Source of the DNA: Kovacikia minuta CCNUW1
GTDB taxonomy: Bacteria; Cyanobacteriota; Cyanobacteriia; Leptolyngbyales; Leptolyngbyaceae
Length of the DNA: 64,000 nucleotides
Direction: 5' to 3'
Assembly: GCF_020091585.1 (NCBI RefSeq)
Contig: NZ_CP083582.1
Location: forward strand, 3,162,001 to 3,226,000
Of the stretch, positions 35,286-44,469 are shown piece after piece. Both the position numbers and the translations under genes were made by a program. The notes under the pieces were generated by a model. The model saw only the letters and a program-made list of their open reading frames with translations. It did not search any database and had not been told where the DNA came from. Every line of letters begins with the position of its first letter. Position 1 is the stretch's first letter.

Positions 35286-36287
35286 CTACTGAGGCGGTTC
35301 AGAATAGCTTTCAGGTTGTTCCCCTGCTTCAGGAGCTTCCGAAAATTGGGCTTTACGTTTTTCAGCTTCTTGAAGCGCAGATTCACTGTTCTTCTGGTAA
35401 GCAGTTACCCGATCCTGAGCAGTTTTGTAACGTGGGTCATTATCAGCCACCTTTGCCATCAGGTCAGACGCCTGTTGCCAGCGGGAGGCTAACTCTAACC
35501 ACTGGGCTGAGGATTTGGCAGTTAAACCCTCCTGCGAAGCCTGCTCAGCCAGACGCACCGCCATCACGAAGGAATCGGCTTCGGGGGCAGACGTTTTGGT
35601 GGCAAGGGGGGGGGCGGCAGAGGAAGGTTTGGGGGGCGCTGCCTCAGAAGGACTGGAGGAAGGAGTAGTAGCCGGAGCGCCGGTTTGGCTGCTCGCTTGA
35701 CTAGAGCCTGGTTCGGACGATTTGAAAGCACTCAGGTTCGCAAAATTGGGTTCAAGCCAGCGGTAAACTCCCCAGCCTACCAGTAATAGCAGTAAACTGG
35801 CACTGGCTCCCCCCATCAGGCCACGCCAGTATTGTCGTTTTTCCCGAAGTTGTCGGGGTGAGGTTTTGGGCAGGGAAGCCTTGGTCAGGTCATCGGCACG
35901 ATTCTTCCAGTCCTTTGCCAGTTGTTTGAAAAAACCCTGCTTGCTGAGGGCAATTTCCTTTGACCAAAGGAGCTGATTTTCCGGATCTCGATTAATTTCT
36001 TCCAGCCATAGCAATTGCTGTTCCCGAACGATGCGGCTGTTGATATTCACTCGATGGATATTACGGGGAGCGATCGTCTCCAGAATTTGGCGAATCCGTT
36101 CCACTAAGGTATCAGGCTCCAGTTGGTCGGCTGTTGCGGCTTCACACAGGAGTTGTAAAATGCCGTCTGCAAAAATGGCGCGGGTGCGAACTCCAGAATC
36201 AGCAAGTTTTTCATTCAAGACCTGAATAATTGCTGCAACGCTGCCCTGACTCGCTTGTCTAAGAATATTGTTCGCTTCGTTTGTCAT
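35286..36287 (-). CDS. Cyanobacterial membrane protein of unknown function
   Basis: 333 aa. A helical N-terminal cytoplasmic part (1-165; QASQGSVAAIIQVLNEKL, LEPDTLVERIRQILETIAP) precedes one membrane helix at about 168-188, then a Ser/Pro/Ala-rich linker (about 205-260) and a C-terminal helical region (LASRWQQASDLMAKVADNDP, then YKTAQDRV) like a single TPR pair. The last segment is rich in Gln/Glu. The family is not recognised by name. The IS110 element lies just downstream of its stop. Confidence 0.7.
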   Translation of the reverse strand: MTNEANNILRQASQGSVAAIIQVLNEKLADSGVRTRAIFADGILQLLCEAATADQLEPDTLVERIRQILETIAPRNIHRVNINSRIVREQQLLWLEEINRDPENQLLWSKEIALSKQGFFKQLAKDWKNRADDLTKASLPKTSPRQLREKRQYWRGLMGGASASLLLLLVGWGVYRWLEPNFANLSAFKSSEPGSSQASSQTGAPATTPSSSPSEAAPPKPSSAAPPLATKTSAPEADSFVMAVRLAEQASQEGLTAKSSAQWLELASRWQQASDLMAKVADNDPRYKTAQDRVTAYQKNSESALQEAEKRKAQFSEAPEAGEQPESYSEPPQ

Positions 36288-36459
36288 TTTTGAACCTGGC
36301 AGATAGTTCCAAAATCCAACCTCACCCGTGATTGCTGGTTAACCGACAATGATTGATGAACACCAAAGGTGAAAGGTCAAAGAACACTTGTTATAACCCT
36401 TGATTCAAGATACTTCAAGTCGTGGGGATCGGAACCATGTTAAGCGTTTTTATACCCGA

Positions 36460-36570
36460 TCGGAAGATCGGGGGGAAGGGGGAAAGGGGAAGGGGAAGGG
36501 GGGGAGGTTATTTCTCAGCGAGTCCCTTAAAACTCCCTACTCCCTACTCCCCCACCCCCACCCCCTTCCT
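36460..36570. repeat. GGGGAAG and CCCTACT/CCCCCAC repeat tracts
   Basis: Poly-purine GGGAAAG/GGGGAAG units followed by CTCCCTACT and CCCCCACC units. The second tract encodes the glycine/tryptophan-rich tail of the histidine phosphatase. Confidence 0.75.
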
Positions 36571-37299
36571 CCAAATGCGGCATCATCATTAAACCGTCGA
36601 ATTTGCCACAAGTCTGTATTAAACCGATTTTGATCCTGGCGATGCCAGCGGGATTGATCGACCCAAAATTCAAACAGGGCTGTGTTTCCTACCCGTAATC
36701 GCCAGGAGCGATCGCACCCCAGCAGTTCTGCCACTAAATGCTGCAAAATCCAGCTATGGGTAATGACCCAGATTTGATCGCCATTCCGATGGTGACTGAG
36801 CAGGCGTTGGATAAAGTCGAAAGGCGCGGGTGCGCGCATCCCAAAGCGACTCTGCCTCTGGAATTTGAATCCAGTCCAGTGAGGTTTCTAACTCGTGGCA
36901 CTGTTGCGGATAGCGTGCCATTGCCTCGACCCAGGTCAACCCCTGAAAGATTCCATTCTGAAACTCCTTCAGTTCATCCGCATACTCTACTGCAAACCCT
37001 TCTGATGAAAGCTCAGGTGTACCAGGAGAGTCATTGACCGGGGCGATCGAAGTGGGGACAGGCACCCCAGCCCGACAATGTTCCACCAGAATCTGAGTCG
37101 TTTGGGCTGCTCGCTGCAACGGGCTACTATAAATATGAGAAGGAATCCACGCTTCTGTCAGTAACCGATCGGCGAGTTTCTTTGCTTGTTGCCTGCCCAT
37201 TGCAGTGAGAGCAAAATCACCATGTCCCTGCATCCGCTTTTCCCGATTTCCTGTGGACTCAGCATGCCGGATGAATAGAATCTTCATGAATTGCTGCAT
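36537..37299 (-). CDS. Histidine phosphatase family protein, one-base frameshift
   Basis: The first frame (from ATG 37299; ATG 37287 is an alternative) has the phosphohistidine motif ILFIRHAESTGN, SPLQRAAQT and the helix FQNGIFQGLTWVEAMARYP, up to ESLWDARTRAF. The second frame continues DFIQRLLSHHRNGDQIWVIT, HSWILQHLVAELL (second catalytic His) and TALFEFWV. One extra base at 36819 separates them. Repaired, it is a complete phosphoglycerate-mutase-like phosphatase of about 250 aa; substrate unknown. The final ~18 residues are encoded by an intergenic repeat. Confidence 0.85.
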
Positions 37300-37304
37300 G
37301 GAAG

Positions 37305-37425
37305 ATGAGGGGGGGTGAGGAGATGGGGAAGATAGGGGTGATGGGGAAGGTGGGGGACGTGGGGAGTTTTATGCTTCATCCTTTATCCTTTGTCTGCCAC
37401 CTAACACCTGACACCTGACACCTGA
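37305..37425. repeat. GATGGGG and ACACCTG repeat tracts
   Basis: GGGGAAG/GATGGGG units then four ACACCTG units in phase, lying between the divergent histidine phosphatase and VOC genes. Confidence 0.8.
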
Positions 37426-37428
37426 CCT

Positions 37429-37869
37429 ATGCATCACGCTTCGATTCGAACTGCGAATATTCACCGGGCGATCGCGTTCTACGAGCAGCTTGGTTTTGTT
37501 GTGAATGAGCGGTTCACTACAGGTTATACCCTGGCTTGCTGGATGGAAGGCTTGAATGGGCGGATTGAGTTGATTCAAATCCCCCAGCCGAAACCAGCAC
37601 CCGATGCCTTTGGAGATGAACACTATGTCGGCTACTATCACCTATCCTTTGACCTGACTGCAATTACCGATGACTTAACCCGTTGGTTGAGTGCGTTAAA
37701 AGAGCGATTTGCCCAGGTTAGCCAGTCCCATCCCGAACAGATCCAGCCCCTCAAAGTCTTACTGGAACCGGAGCAACAAATGATCGGCGATCGCGTCTAC
37801 GAAGTCGCCTTCATCGCCGACACCGATGGATTGCCGCTGGAATTTATTCGAGTAATGGAGAGGGTTTAG
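37429..37869 (+). CDS. VOC-superfamily (glyoxalase-like) protein
   Basis: 146 aa with two betaalphabetabetabeta modules: MHHASIRTANIHRAIAFYEQ and YYHLSFDLTAITDDL. Metal ligand candidates are His2/His3, Glu in GRIELIQI, and Glu in LPLEFIRV. Similar cyanobacterial proteins are annotated as glyoxalase or bleomycin-resistance-like; the reaction is not deducible. A heptamer repeat lies directly before the start. Confidence 0.82.
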   Translation: MHHASIRTANIHRAIAFYEQLGFVVNERFTTGYTLACWMEGLNGRIELIQIPQPKPAPDAFGDEHYVGYYHLSFDLTAITDDLTRWLSALKERFAQVSQSHPEQIQPLKVLLEPEQQMIGDRVYEVAFIADTDGLPLEFIRVMERV

Positions 37870-37870
37870 A

Positions 37871-37910
37871 GAAAGGATAAAGGATAAAAAGGTAGAAAAT
37901 TTTATCCTTT
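37871..37910. terminator. Inverted GGATAAA/TTTATCC repeat between convergent genes
   Basis: AAAGGATAAAA (37879-37889) and its exact complement (37900-37910) form an 11-bp stem over a 10-base loop, flanked by A and T tracts. It sits between the convergent VOC and ftsI genes and could terminate both; this function is inferred. Confidence 0.5.
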
Positions 37911-37917
37911 ATCCCTC

Positions 37918-39753
37918 TTAATTCTCCTCCTCTTCAGGACTCGGTGTCGGACGAGGTATGGCAGCACTGGGTGGGATTTTGTCCAGGGTGATGAGCGCTT
38001 CTATCATCGTTTTAACAATGGGTGCAGCCACAGTGGAACCAAAGGCATCGCCTCCTTGGGGTTCATCAACCACAGACACTACGACATAGCGAGGAGCATC
38101 GAGGGGAAAGACCCCAACAAAGCTTGTAATCTTCGCGTTTTCAAGATAACCGCCATAGGGGTTTGCTTTCTGGGCAGTTCCTGTCTTGCCTCCAATTCGG
38201 TATCCTGGCACCTGGGCAACCTTACCCGTACCATCTGTGACCACTTTTTCAATCATGTTCAGGACGGTCTGGGTGGTGGCTTTAGAGAAAACCTGGCGGG
38301 GGTAAGAGAGTTTGGGCTGCCAGTAGGATTGCCCCTTACTGTCAAATAATCCCCGCACCACATGGGGAGTGACAAGCCTGCCTCCATTTGCCAGGGCAGA
38401 GTGCAACTGGGCAACTTGCATGGGTGTGAGCGAAAACCCCTGTCCAAAAGCAGTTGTGGCGGGTTCAATGCTTGATTTAACGAATGTCTTGCGGTCTTTT
38501 AATTGACTGGGAACCTCAGAGGGCAAGTCAACCCCGGTTACTTCCCCTAACCCCAGGCGTCTCAACCAATCGTAGTAAAGGGAAGGTTTCATCTGCTGCA
38601 CAATGTGAACCATCCCCACGTTGCTGGAGTATTTCAGAATGTCAGCAATGGGGAGCGGACCTCTGCCACCGGTGGAGGAAAAGTCAAAGTCTTCGATCGG
38701 CCACCCGCCAATAAAAATCCGCCCTTCGTCGTTAAAAACACTGTTTGGCTGAACTGATTTGGTTTCCAGGGCGATCGCCACATTCAGGGGTTTAAACGTT
38801 GATCCCGGTTCATAAAGATCCGTCACTGCCCAATTTTTGAAGCGATCCAGAGGATATTTAAAGTACTGGTTGGGGTCGTAGGATGGGTCGGATACGAGCG
38901 TCAGCAGTGAGCCATCGCGCGCATCCATGACGATGACGACGCCTCGCTTCGCATTGAATGCCTTAATTTGTTGGCGCAGGGCAGCCTGGGCGATGCGCTG
39001 AAGCCGGGTATCAATGGTCAACCGTAACTGATAATCATCAATATTCAAAAACCCTGGGGGCACCTGATCCGGCAGGAGGGAACCGTCCCCTGTCTGTCTC
39101 ATGACGACATCCTGGGTTCGTCGCTCCAAAATTTTCTGCTGGCTCAACTCCACCCCTGCCTGTCCTTTGTGGTCATCATTGACGTAGCCAACCACATCGG
39201 CAGTAACGTCTTGCTGGGGATAATAGCGCTGCTGAGCTTGAATTAATTCCAACCCGTCGATGCGCAGGTTGGTGATCCGGTCAGAGACATTTTCAGAGAT
39301 GGAATTTTGAACGCGAATCCCCGACTCGCCCTGATCAAACTTCTGCACCAACGATGCCGGAGTGACGTTCAAAACAGGAGCCAGTTTGTCAGCGATCGCT
39401 TGCTTCGGTTCCTGAAACAGCTTTGGGTGAGCAAACAGCGTAAAAACTGGACGATCCATCGCTAAAATGGTGCCCACCCGATCAAGTACCTGTCGTCGGG
39501 GAACCAGGGGCCGCACAGTCATCATTTGCTGTGCCTTTGCCCGCTCCTTCAAGTCAGCTCCCTGACCAATCTGAAGTCTGAATAGGTTAAGTGCTAATCC
39601 TACCGTTCCAACAATTAAAATGCCCCAAACCAGCAACAGTCTGAAACTAGAAGGCTCTGCTCGCGACATCAGAATATTTCGTCGGAGCGTTTTTCCCACG
39701 ATCGACAGATAACGAATACGATGAGGGCGCAAAGAACGCGGATAGGTGCCCAT
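37918..39753 (-). CDS. ftsI: Peptidoglycan D,D-transpeptidase FtsI (PBP2/PBP3-like)
   Basis: 611 aa from ATG 39753; ATG 39669 is an alternative. A basic cytoplasmic tail and one membrane helix (about 38-60) lead to the PBP dimerisation domain, then the transpeptidase domain with Ser318 in EPGSTFKP, SSN at 376-378 and KTGTA at 523-527. It cross-links septal peptidoglycan in the periplasm. A small membrane protein gene (FtsL-like) lies immediately upstream on the same strand, matching the ftsL-ftsI order of the division cluster. Confidence 0.93.
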   Translation of the reverse strand: MGTYPRSLRPHRIRYLSIVGKTLRRNILMSRAEPSSFRLLLVWGILIVGTVGLALNLFRLQIGQGADLKERAKAQQMMTVRPLVPRRQVLDRVGTILAMDRPVFTLFAHPKLFQEPKQAIADKLAPVLNVTPASLVQKFDQGESGIRVQNSISENVSDRITNLRIDGLELIQAQQRYYPQQDVTADVVGYVNDDHKGQAGVELSQQKILERRTQDVVMRQTGDGSLLPDQVPPGFLNIDDYQLRLTIDTRLQRIAQAALRQQIKAFNAKRGVVIVMDARDGSLLTLVSDPSYDPNQYFKYPLDRFKNWAVTDLYEPGSTFKPLNVAIALETKSVQPNSVFNDEGRIFIGGWPIEDFDFSSTGGRGPLPIADILKYSSNVGMVHIVQQMKPSLYYDWLRRLGLGEVTGVDLPSEVPSQLKDRKTFVKSSIEPATTAFGQGFSLTPMQVAQLHSALANGGRLVTPHVVRGLFDSKGQSYWQPKLSYPRQVFSKATTQTVLNMIEKVVTDGTGKVAQVPGYRIGGKTGTAQKANPYGGYLENAKITSFVGVFPLDAPRYVVVSVVDEPQGGDAFGSTVAAPIVKTMIEALITLDKIPPSAAIPRPTPSPEEEEN

Positions 39754-39784
39754 AGTGAAGGCGGAGGAGGGGGAAAGGATAGGG

Positions 39785-39863
39785 AAAAGGATAAAGGATA
39801 AGGGACAAAAAACAAGGCTAATTAGGAAAAATTTAGCCTTTATCCTTCAGCCTTTATCCTTTT
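39785..39863. repeat. Inverted GGATAAA heptamers between ftsL-like and ftsI genes
   Basis: AAAAGGATAAAGG (39785-39797) and its exact complement (39851-39863) enclose a second weaker stem (GGCTAA...TTAGCC). The element lies within the presumed operon, so it could modulate or separate transcription. Confidence 0.7.
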
Positions 39864-39867
39864 GAAG

Positions 39868-40422
39868 CTAGTATCCTAGCGGCTTATTGGGCTGCGGTTC
39901 TACTTGGGGCGCAGCGGGCTTAACAGCCTGGATTGGACGCTGGGGTGCGGGTTGCAAGAATATTGTACTGGCTGGAGTTTTTGGTATTAGACCAGCACCT
40001 GGACGCTCAGCCTGCTTAGCCAGGTAGTTTTGCATTGTTCCGCCTGCCTCAATCAGTTGGCGTTCGTTGCGCTGCAAACTGGTGAGTTTATGGAACCCCG
40101 TACTCCAAAGATGTTGAGTATAAACGGTGCCACTGTAGACAATGATCGCTGCTGCCCCCAGGACAAACGCAAGTACCATTGATCCCCGTTGCAGCCGAAT
40201 TAACAATCGCAGCCAGGTCGGCATCGGTCGCGAAACAGGCAGACGCCGAACCGTTGACCCAGGCATCGGGGTAGGCAATGCCGTTAGGGTGGTTCGAGAT
40301 CTTCTGCCCCTGCTGCTACCCGGAGAATTTCGGGTTGGCACCGGATAAAGCGGCTCACGACGCAATCCGGGAGGTCGAGAGCGAGTGGCAGATCTATTTG
40401 CAGATCTATAGGCGTTGGACAT
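39868..40422 (-). CDS. FtsL-like small membrane protein upstream of ftsI
   Basis: 184 aa from ATG 40422; the frame is open to 40455. A long basic Arg/Ser/Pro-rich N-terminus, one membrane helix (about 82-103, SMVLAFVLGAAAIIVYSGTV), then a short helix (FHKLTSLQRNERQLIEAGG) and a proline-rich tail. Sequence similarity to FtsL is not visible, but FtsL proteins are poorly conserved and the topology and position before ftsI match. The assignment is by context. Confidence 0.6.
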   Translation of the reverse strand: MSNAYRSANRSATRSRPPGLRREPLYPVPTRNSPGSSRGRRSRTTLTALPTPMPGSTVRRLPVSRPMPTWLRLLIRLQRGSMVLAFVLGAAAIIVYSGTVYTQHLWSTGFHKLTSLQRNERQLIEAGGTMQNYLAKQAERPGAGLIPKTPASTIFLQPAPQRPIQAVKPAAPQVEPQPNKPLGY

Positions 40423-40800
40423 TGGCTTTTCCACTCCTCTAAGACAATCCAGCAATTACACTTAAACAATCACATTTGATAGCACGTTCTCGTACCTTCC
40501 AAATAGGCCTGAAGCTGAGTCAGCGATCGGGAACTAACTCAAGCATACCCAAATCATTGAAGCCAGTCTTTCCAAACAAGCCCCCACAAAGAGGGATTTT
40601 CTCGCCCCCAGGCAGAATTTTATCTGTTAACAGTCAATAATGACCGGGTAGCCCGTGCAAAGATTACCAGCAGTCTAGCAGAATCGTTCATTTCGCAAAC
40701 AAACATTACGTATTTTGCGATCGCCGCTCTTGGATTGCCTGCTAGGATACTAGCCGAGATTACAGCACTTGGTTACAAAACATTCGCAGCGGGTAATGGT
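40423..40800. other. Intergenic region between divergent ftsL-like and DUF3288 genes
   Basis: About 380 bases. No gene, strong hairpin or repeat array was seen apart from one HIP1-like GCGATCGC near 40720. Confidence 0.5.
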
Positions 40801-41094
40801 ATGGCTCAAACCTCTGAAAACAAGGATCAGCAGCATCCCCAATGGAGCAACGATCGCCAGATTATGAATACCCTTCTGGCGGGGGCACCCACCGACTACA
40901 ACCTGGCAGAACTGGCACGCCTGCGGATTCGTTACCAGAGCTTTCCCGGTGCCAGAGATATTCAGGCAGACCTGGATAAGGTACTCAAACAATGGGAACT
41001 GACTGAAGCAGAGTTGTTTGAAAAAACGCGCCAGATCCATTCCCAAGCCCAGGTCTACAAAGGTCGGGGATCACAGCGGGAAGACTGGAGTTAG
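40801..41094 (+). CDS. DUF3288 family protein
   Basis: 97 aa from ATG 40801; the frame is open from 40735. The sequence QHPQWSNDRQIMNTLLAGAP, TDYNLAELARLRIRYQSFPG, ARDIQADLDKVLKQWELTEA matches DUF3288 (PF11691), a small helical family confined mainly to cyanobacteria. Function unknown. It converges with aroK. Confidence 0.85.
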   Translation: MAQTSENKDQQHPQWSNDRQIMNTLLAGAPTDYNLAELARLRIRYQSFPGARDIQADLDKVLKQWELTEAELFEKTRQIHSQAQVYKGRGSQREDWS

Positions 41095-41149
41095 ACACAG
41101 CTACGAGGGTTTTGAAGGAAGAGGGGACAGTGGGAAATGCATCAATGGA

Positions 41150-41737
41150 CTATTTCCCATTCCCGATTTCCGACTCCCAATTTCCCCTTCCCCCTACCCC
41201 TCCCGTTGGCTTGATCGTTTGCCGAATCTGGTCAATCGTTCGCGTTGCGACCTGGGTCGGGGTTTCCCCTGGATCGCAGGTTACCCGCACATCTGCCTGA
41301 GCGTAAAGACTCTGGCGTTGCTCCATTAATGTCCGCAATTTGGTGGCAAGATCCGTATCCTGAAGCAGGGGGCGGGTGGTGTCGGCTTGCAAGCGGGTCT
41401 GCAACTGTTCCAGGGGAACATCTAGCCAAACAACGATCCCGTGACGCAGATAGCCCCAATTCTCCCGGTTTAGAACAATCCCGCCGCCGGTTGCGATCGC
41501 TCGCCGTGTATAAGCTGACAACTGTGCCAAAACTTGACTTTCAAGCTTGCGAAACGCTGCTTCTCCAACTTCTGCAAAGATCTGGCTAACCGATTGGCCC
41601 GCAACCCGTTCAATTAACACGTCCGTATCTACAAACTGATAGCCCAACCGATCTGCCAGCAGTTGCCCCACCGTTGTCTTACCTGATCCCATCATTCCCA
41701 CCAGGTAAAGATTCACGCCCTTCAATAAATCGTCCAT
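41150..41737 (-). CDS. aroK: Shikimate kinase
   Basis: 195 aa. Walker A GMMGSGKTT (14-22), shikimate site DTDVLIE and ATGGGIVL, lid RPLLQ. It phosphorylates shikimate to shikimate 3-phosphate in the aromatic amino-acid pathway. The catalytic part ends near residue 177 (IRQTIKP); the remaining GGVGGRGNWESEIGNGK is encoded by an intergenic repeat, so the original stop codon seems to have been lost. Confidence 0.93.
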   Translation of the reverse strand: MDDLLKGVNLYLVGMMGSGKTTVGQLLADRLGYQFVDTDVLIERVAGQSVSQIFAEVGEAAFRKLESQVLAQLSAYTRRAIATGGGIVLNRENWGYLRHGIVVWLDVPLEQLQTRLQADTTRPLLQDTDLATKLRTLMEQRQSLYAQADVRVTCDPGETPTQVATRTIDQIRQTIKPTGGVGGRGNWESEIGNGK

Positions 41738-41836
41738 TGGTTGTTAAAAACCTCATCCGATCGGGACAAAATCGCCATCATCATGGCTATTTTTACTGGC
41801 TATAAACCTCGTTCCACGAACAATCGGATTTGATCT

Positions 41837-42391
41837 TTATGGACAATTTAAGGAATCCCGCGTGTTTCGTCCGGTTGTCGGGTTTTTTCCCTTTGCCACC
41901 TTACAAAGTAGAAGCTGGGCATCCTGGCGAAACTCTACATCCGTAAAGTCTGCCCCGTCGATAATTGCTCCATCAAACTTGGCGTTAAAAGCAAAAGCTC
42001 CTTCCAGAACCGCATTCGTCAAATTTGCGGTTGAGAATCGGGCTGTATCGAGGGTTGCACTACTCAGATTTGCCCCTTCCAGATTCGCTGCTTCCAGGTT
42101 GGCACCAAAAAAGCTAACTCCCCGCAAATCGGCATGGCTAAAATTACTGTTTCGGAGATTGGCTTTGGTAAAGCTGGAATCGGTTAGAACCCGCCCCGAA
42201 AAGTCTGCTCCAACAAGAAATTCCTTGTTGTAATCCTCCGCCAGGGCAGGGGCAGAACTTCCCCACCCGATCCCCAAACAGATTAGACAAACAATAACCA
42301 GGTTAAAGCCGCGGACAAACTTCTGTTGACGTAGCGATCGCAGAAACCTCGCCCCCTGGTTGAATTGATTCCAGATGTGAAAACCACCCAT
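41837..42391 (-). CDS. Exported pentapeptide-repeat protein
   Basis: 184 aa. A basic start and hydrophobic stretch end at APALAED, a signal peptide. About 16 pentapeptides A(D/N)LXX follow, from FLVGADFSGRVLTDSSF to IIDGADFTD, building a right-handed beta-helix. A C-terminal cysteine pair (LLLCKVAKG and LNC) may form a disulfide. This is the pattern of thylakoid-lumen pentapeptide proteins (TL15/TL17-like). Molecular role unknown. Confidence 0.88.
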   Translation of the reverse strand: MGGFHIWNQFNQGARFLRSLRQQKFVRGFNLVIVCLICLGIGWGSSAPALAEDYNKEFLVGADFSGRVLTDSSFTKANLRNSNFSHADLRGVSFFGANLEAANLEGANLSSATLDTARFSTANLTNAVLEGAFAFNAKFDGAIIDGADFTDVEFRQDAQLLLCKVAKGKNPTTGRNTRDSLNCP

Positions 42392-42705
42392 TCGATCAAG
42401 TTATTCCCAATTTTATTTAGATGATTTGGCAAATTTTAGTGCCATCCTGATACTACCCGAATCCGATCTCCTTCTCCGCTGCTAGACTCAAACTGAAACA
42501 TAGGAGAGAGGGAAAGGATAAGGGATAAAGGATGAAGGATAAAGGATAAAGGGTAAAAAGGTGTCAGGTGTCAGGTGTCAGAAGAGGACACGGAGACGTG
42601 GAGAAGCGGGGATGCGGAGACTTCTTCAATTCAAAATTCAAAATTAACTCAAAACTTAAAACTTAAAACTTAAAACTTAAAATCTAATGCTCCATTCCCT
42701 CGCCC
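42392..42705. repeat. Dense heptamer repeat region
   Basis: The ~315-base gap contains GGATAAA/GGATGAA units (about 42500-42555), GGTGTCA units (42560-42580) and six AAAACTT units (42645-42690). No gene is present. Confidence 0.8.
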
Positions 42706-43200
42706 ATGCCGTCTAAGCCAAAGCCAAAATCCAAGATTCAAAATCCCAAATCTCCGGAGCCAGGTGCTTTGGGAGAAGACCTGGTAGCGCAATGGTTGAA
42801 ATCTGAGGGATGGTTAATTTTGCAGCGTCGCTGGCATTGTCGTTGGGGCGAACTGGATCTGGTCATCGGCCAACCTGACCCAAAATCTCCCCAACACCCA
42901 ATTCTGTTAGCCTTTGTAGAGGTAAAAACCCGCAGTCAGGGAAATTGGGACGAGGATGGGGCATTGGCAATTACCACTCAGAAGCAGGAAAAGCTCTGGA
43001 AGGCTGCCCAATTCTTTTTGGCAGACCATCCTCTACTGGCAGAATTACCCTGCCGATTTGATGTTGCATTGGTTAACTGCCAGCGCCTATCCTCAATCCG
43101 ATCGTCTCCTCCCCAGAGATCGACTGACCCGGCAATGCTGATCAAGGATGGCTATCAACTCACCCTGCTCGACTATATTCAATCCGCCTTTACACTCTGA
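42706..43200 (+). CDS. YraN/UPF0102 family nuclease-like protein
   Basis: 164 aa. After a lysine-rich start (itself resembling the AAAATCC repeats), GALGEDLVAQWLKSEGWLIL, HCRWGELDLVIG and LAFVEVKTRS give the PD-(D/E)xK-like core with E...D...ExK. YraN is widespread, often near ribosomal or RNase HII genes; its function is not settled. Longer than the usual ~120 aa because of a Pro/Ser-rich insertion near 125-140. Confidence 0.87.
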   Translation: MPSKPKPKSKIQNPKSPEPGALGEDLVAQWLKSEGWLILQRRWHCRWGELDLVIGQPDPKSPQHPILLAFVEVKTRSQGNWDEDGALAITTQKQEKLWKAAQFFLADHPLLAELPCRFDVALVNCQRLSSIRSSPPQRSTDPAMLIKDGYQLTLLDYIQSAFTL

Positions 43201-43345
43201 AAGCGAGAAATGGGGAATGAAAATTGAGAATTAAGAATTGAGAATCCTTCGCCTTCTGCCCTCCGCCTTTCGCTACAACGATGCCTTAGCCCCTCTGCCA
43301 CCTACCCCCTGCCACCTACCACCTACCACCTGCCACCTATTCTTT
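43201..43345. repeat. AGAATTG and CTACCAC/CTGCCAC heptamers
   Basis: TTGAGAA/AGAATTG units near 43215-43245 and five ACCTACC/ACCTGCC units near 43300-43340, between convergent yraN and livF. Confidence 0.75.
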
Positions 43346-44081
43346 TCAATGCGCTCTCGTTGCCCCTAAATACAACTCTCCAACTTTGGGATCATTCAAC
43401 AAATCAATTCCACGCCCTTCGAAACGATCGCGGTCCTGCTTCCAAAACATAACCCCGATCGGACATTTCCAGGGCTTTGCGGGCATTTTGTTCAACCAGG
43501 ACGATCGCGGTTCCACCCCGATTAATTTCCTTGATTTGCTCAAAAACACTGTTCACAAGAATGGGAGACAAAGCCGCAGAAGGCTCATCCAGCAGCAACA
43601 GGTTCGGCTTTAGCATTAAAGCTTTACCCATTGCCAACATTTGGCGCTCTCCCCCGGAAAGGGTTCCCGCCCGTTGCTTGCGGCGCTCTGCCAATTTTGG
43701 AAAACGGGCAAAAATTTCCTGCTTCAAAGGTTGCAGGGCTTCACTACGGCGGACAAATGCCCCCATTTCCAGATTTTCTTCCACGGTTAGAGACCGAAAA
43801 ACATTGGCAATTTGGGGCACGTAGCCCATGCCCCGCTCCACAATTTGGTCGGACTTTAGCCCTGCAATGTTTTCTCCTTTGAATAGGATTTTCCCCTGGT
43901 GTGGCGTCAGTAAGCCAAAAATTGTCTTTGCCAGGGTAGATTTACCTGCTCCATTGGGTCCAATCACTGCTACAAGTTCACCGGGGTAAATCTTGAAATT
44001 CACACTTTGGAGGATGTCCAGATCTTTGACATACCCAGCATAGACATCCTCAACTTGCAATAGGGGAGCCGTTTCGCTCAT
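43346..44081 (-). CDS. livF: Branched-chain amino-acid-type ABC ATPase LivF, C-terminal frameshift
   Basis: Walker A GPNGAGKST, Q-loop YVPQIANVF, signature LSGGERQML, Walker B LLLLDEPSAAL and H-switch region VLVEQNARKALEM. As written it ends at 43404 with AGPRSFRRAWN. One extra base at 43432/43433 (GGACCGCGATCG for GGACGCGATCG on the coding strand) is responsible; the next frame reads DRDRFEGRGIDLLNDPKVGE, LYLGATRAH and stops at 43346, the normal LivF ending. It energises uptake of branched-chain or other neutral amino acids, or urea, with partners encoded elsewhere. Confidence 0.88.
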
Positions 44082-44094
44082 GGAGAAAGGGGTG

Positions 44095-44225
44095 TGTGGA
44101 GTAAGAGAGTTTTAAGTTTTAAGTTTTGAGTTGAAAGTGAAGAGTGGCGGGGAAGGAGTAAGAGAGTTTTGAGTTTTAAGCGAACATGACAACTTAAAAC
44201 TTAAAACTCAGAACTTAAAACTTCC
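44095..44225. repeat. TTTTAAG/AAAACTT heptamers in both orientations
   Basis: GTTTTAAGTTTTGAG near 44110-44130 and AACTTAAAACTTAAAAC near 44192-44222 are complementary and can fold together. They lie between ferredoxin and livF genes. Confidence 0.75.
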
Positions 44226-44231
44226 TACCAC

Positions 44232-44459
44232 CTATTGCGGTGTCTTTTGTAAGTCCGATCGCTCTTCAGGCACGATCGCGCCTTCCACAGGGCAGACCTG
44301 GAGGCAGATGCCACAATCAATGCAGGTAGAAAAATCGATCCAGTACCAGTCAGTTCCTTTGGTGTTTTTACCAGGACCGGGATGGATACAGGCAACAGGG
44401 CAGGCGTCTACACAATCAGCAACGCCTTCACAGGTATTCGTAACGATCGTATGGGGCAC
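44232..44459 (-). CDS. Two-cluster bacterial-type ferredoxin
   Basis: 75 aa with eight cysteines: Cys10, 16, 20, 24 (CEGVADCVDACPVAC) and Cys46, 49, 52, 56 (CIDCGICLQVC), enough for two [4Fe-4S] clusters. The insertion between the motifs (PGPGKNTKGTDWYW) is characteristic of a cyanobacterial/plant-type subgroup. It probably carries electrons at low potential in the cytoplasm; the partner is unknown. Confidence 0.88.
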   Translation of the reverse strand: MPHTIVTNTCEGVADCVDACPVACIHPGPGKNTKGTDWYWIDFSTCIDCGICLQVCPVEGAIVPEERSDLQKTPQ

Positions 44460-44469
44460 AGTGTTCTTG

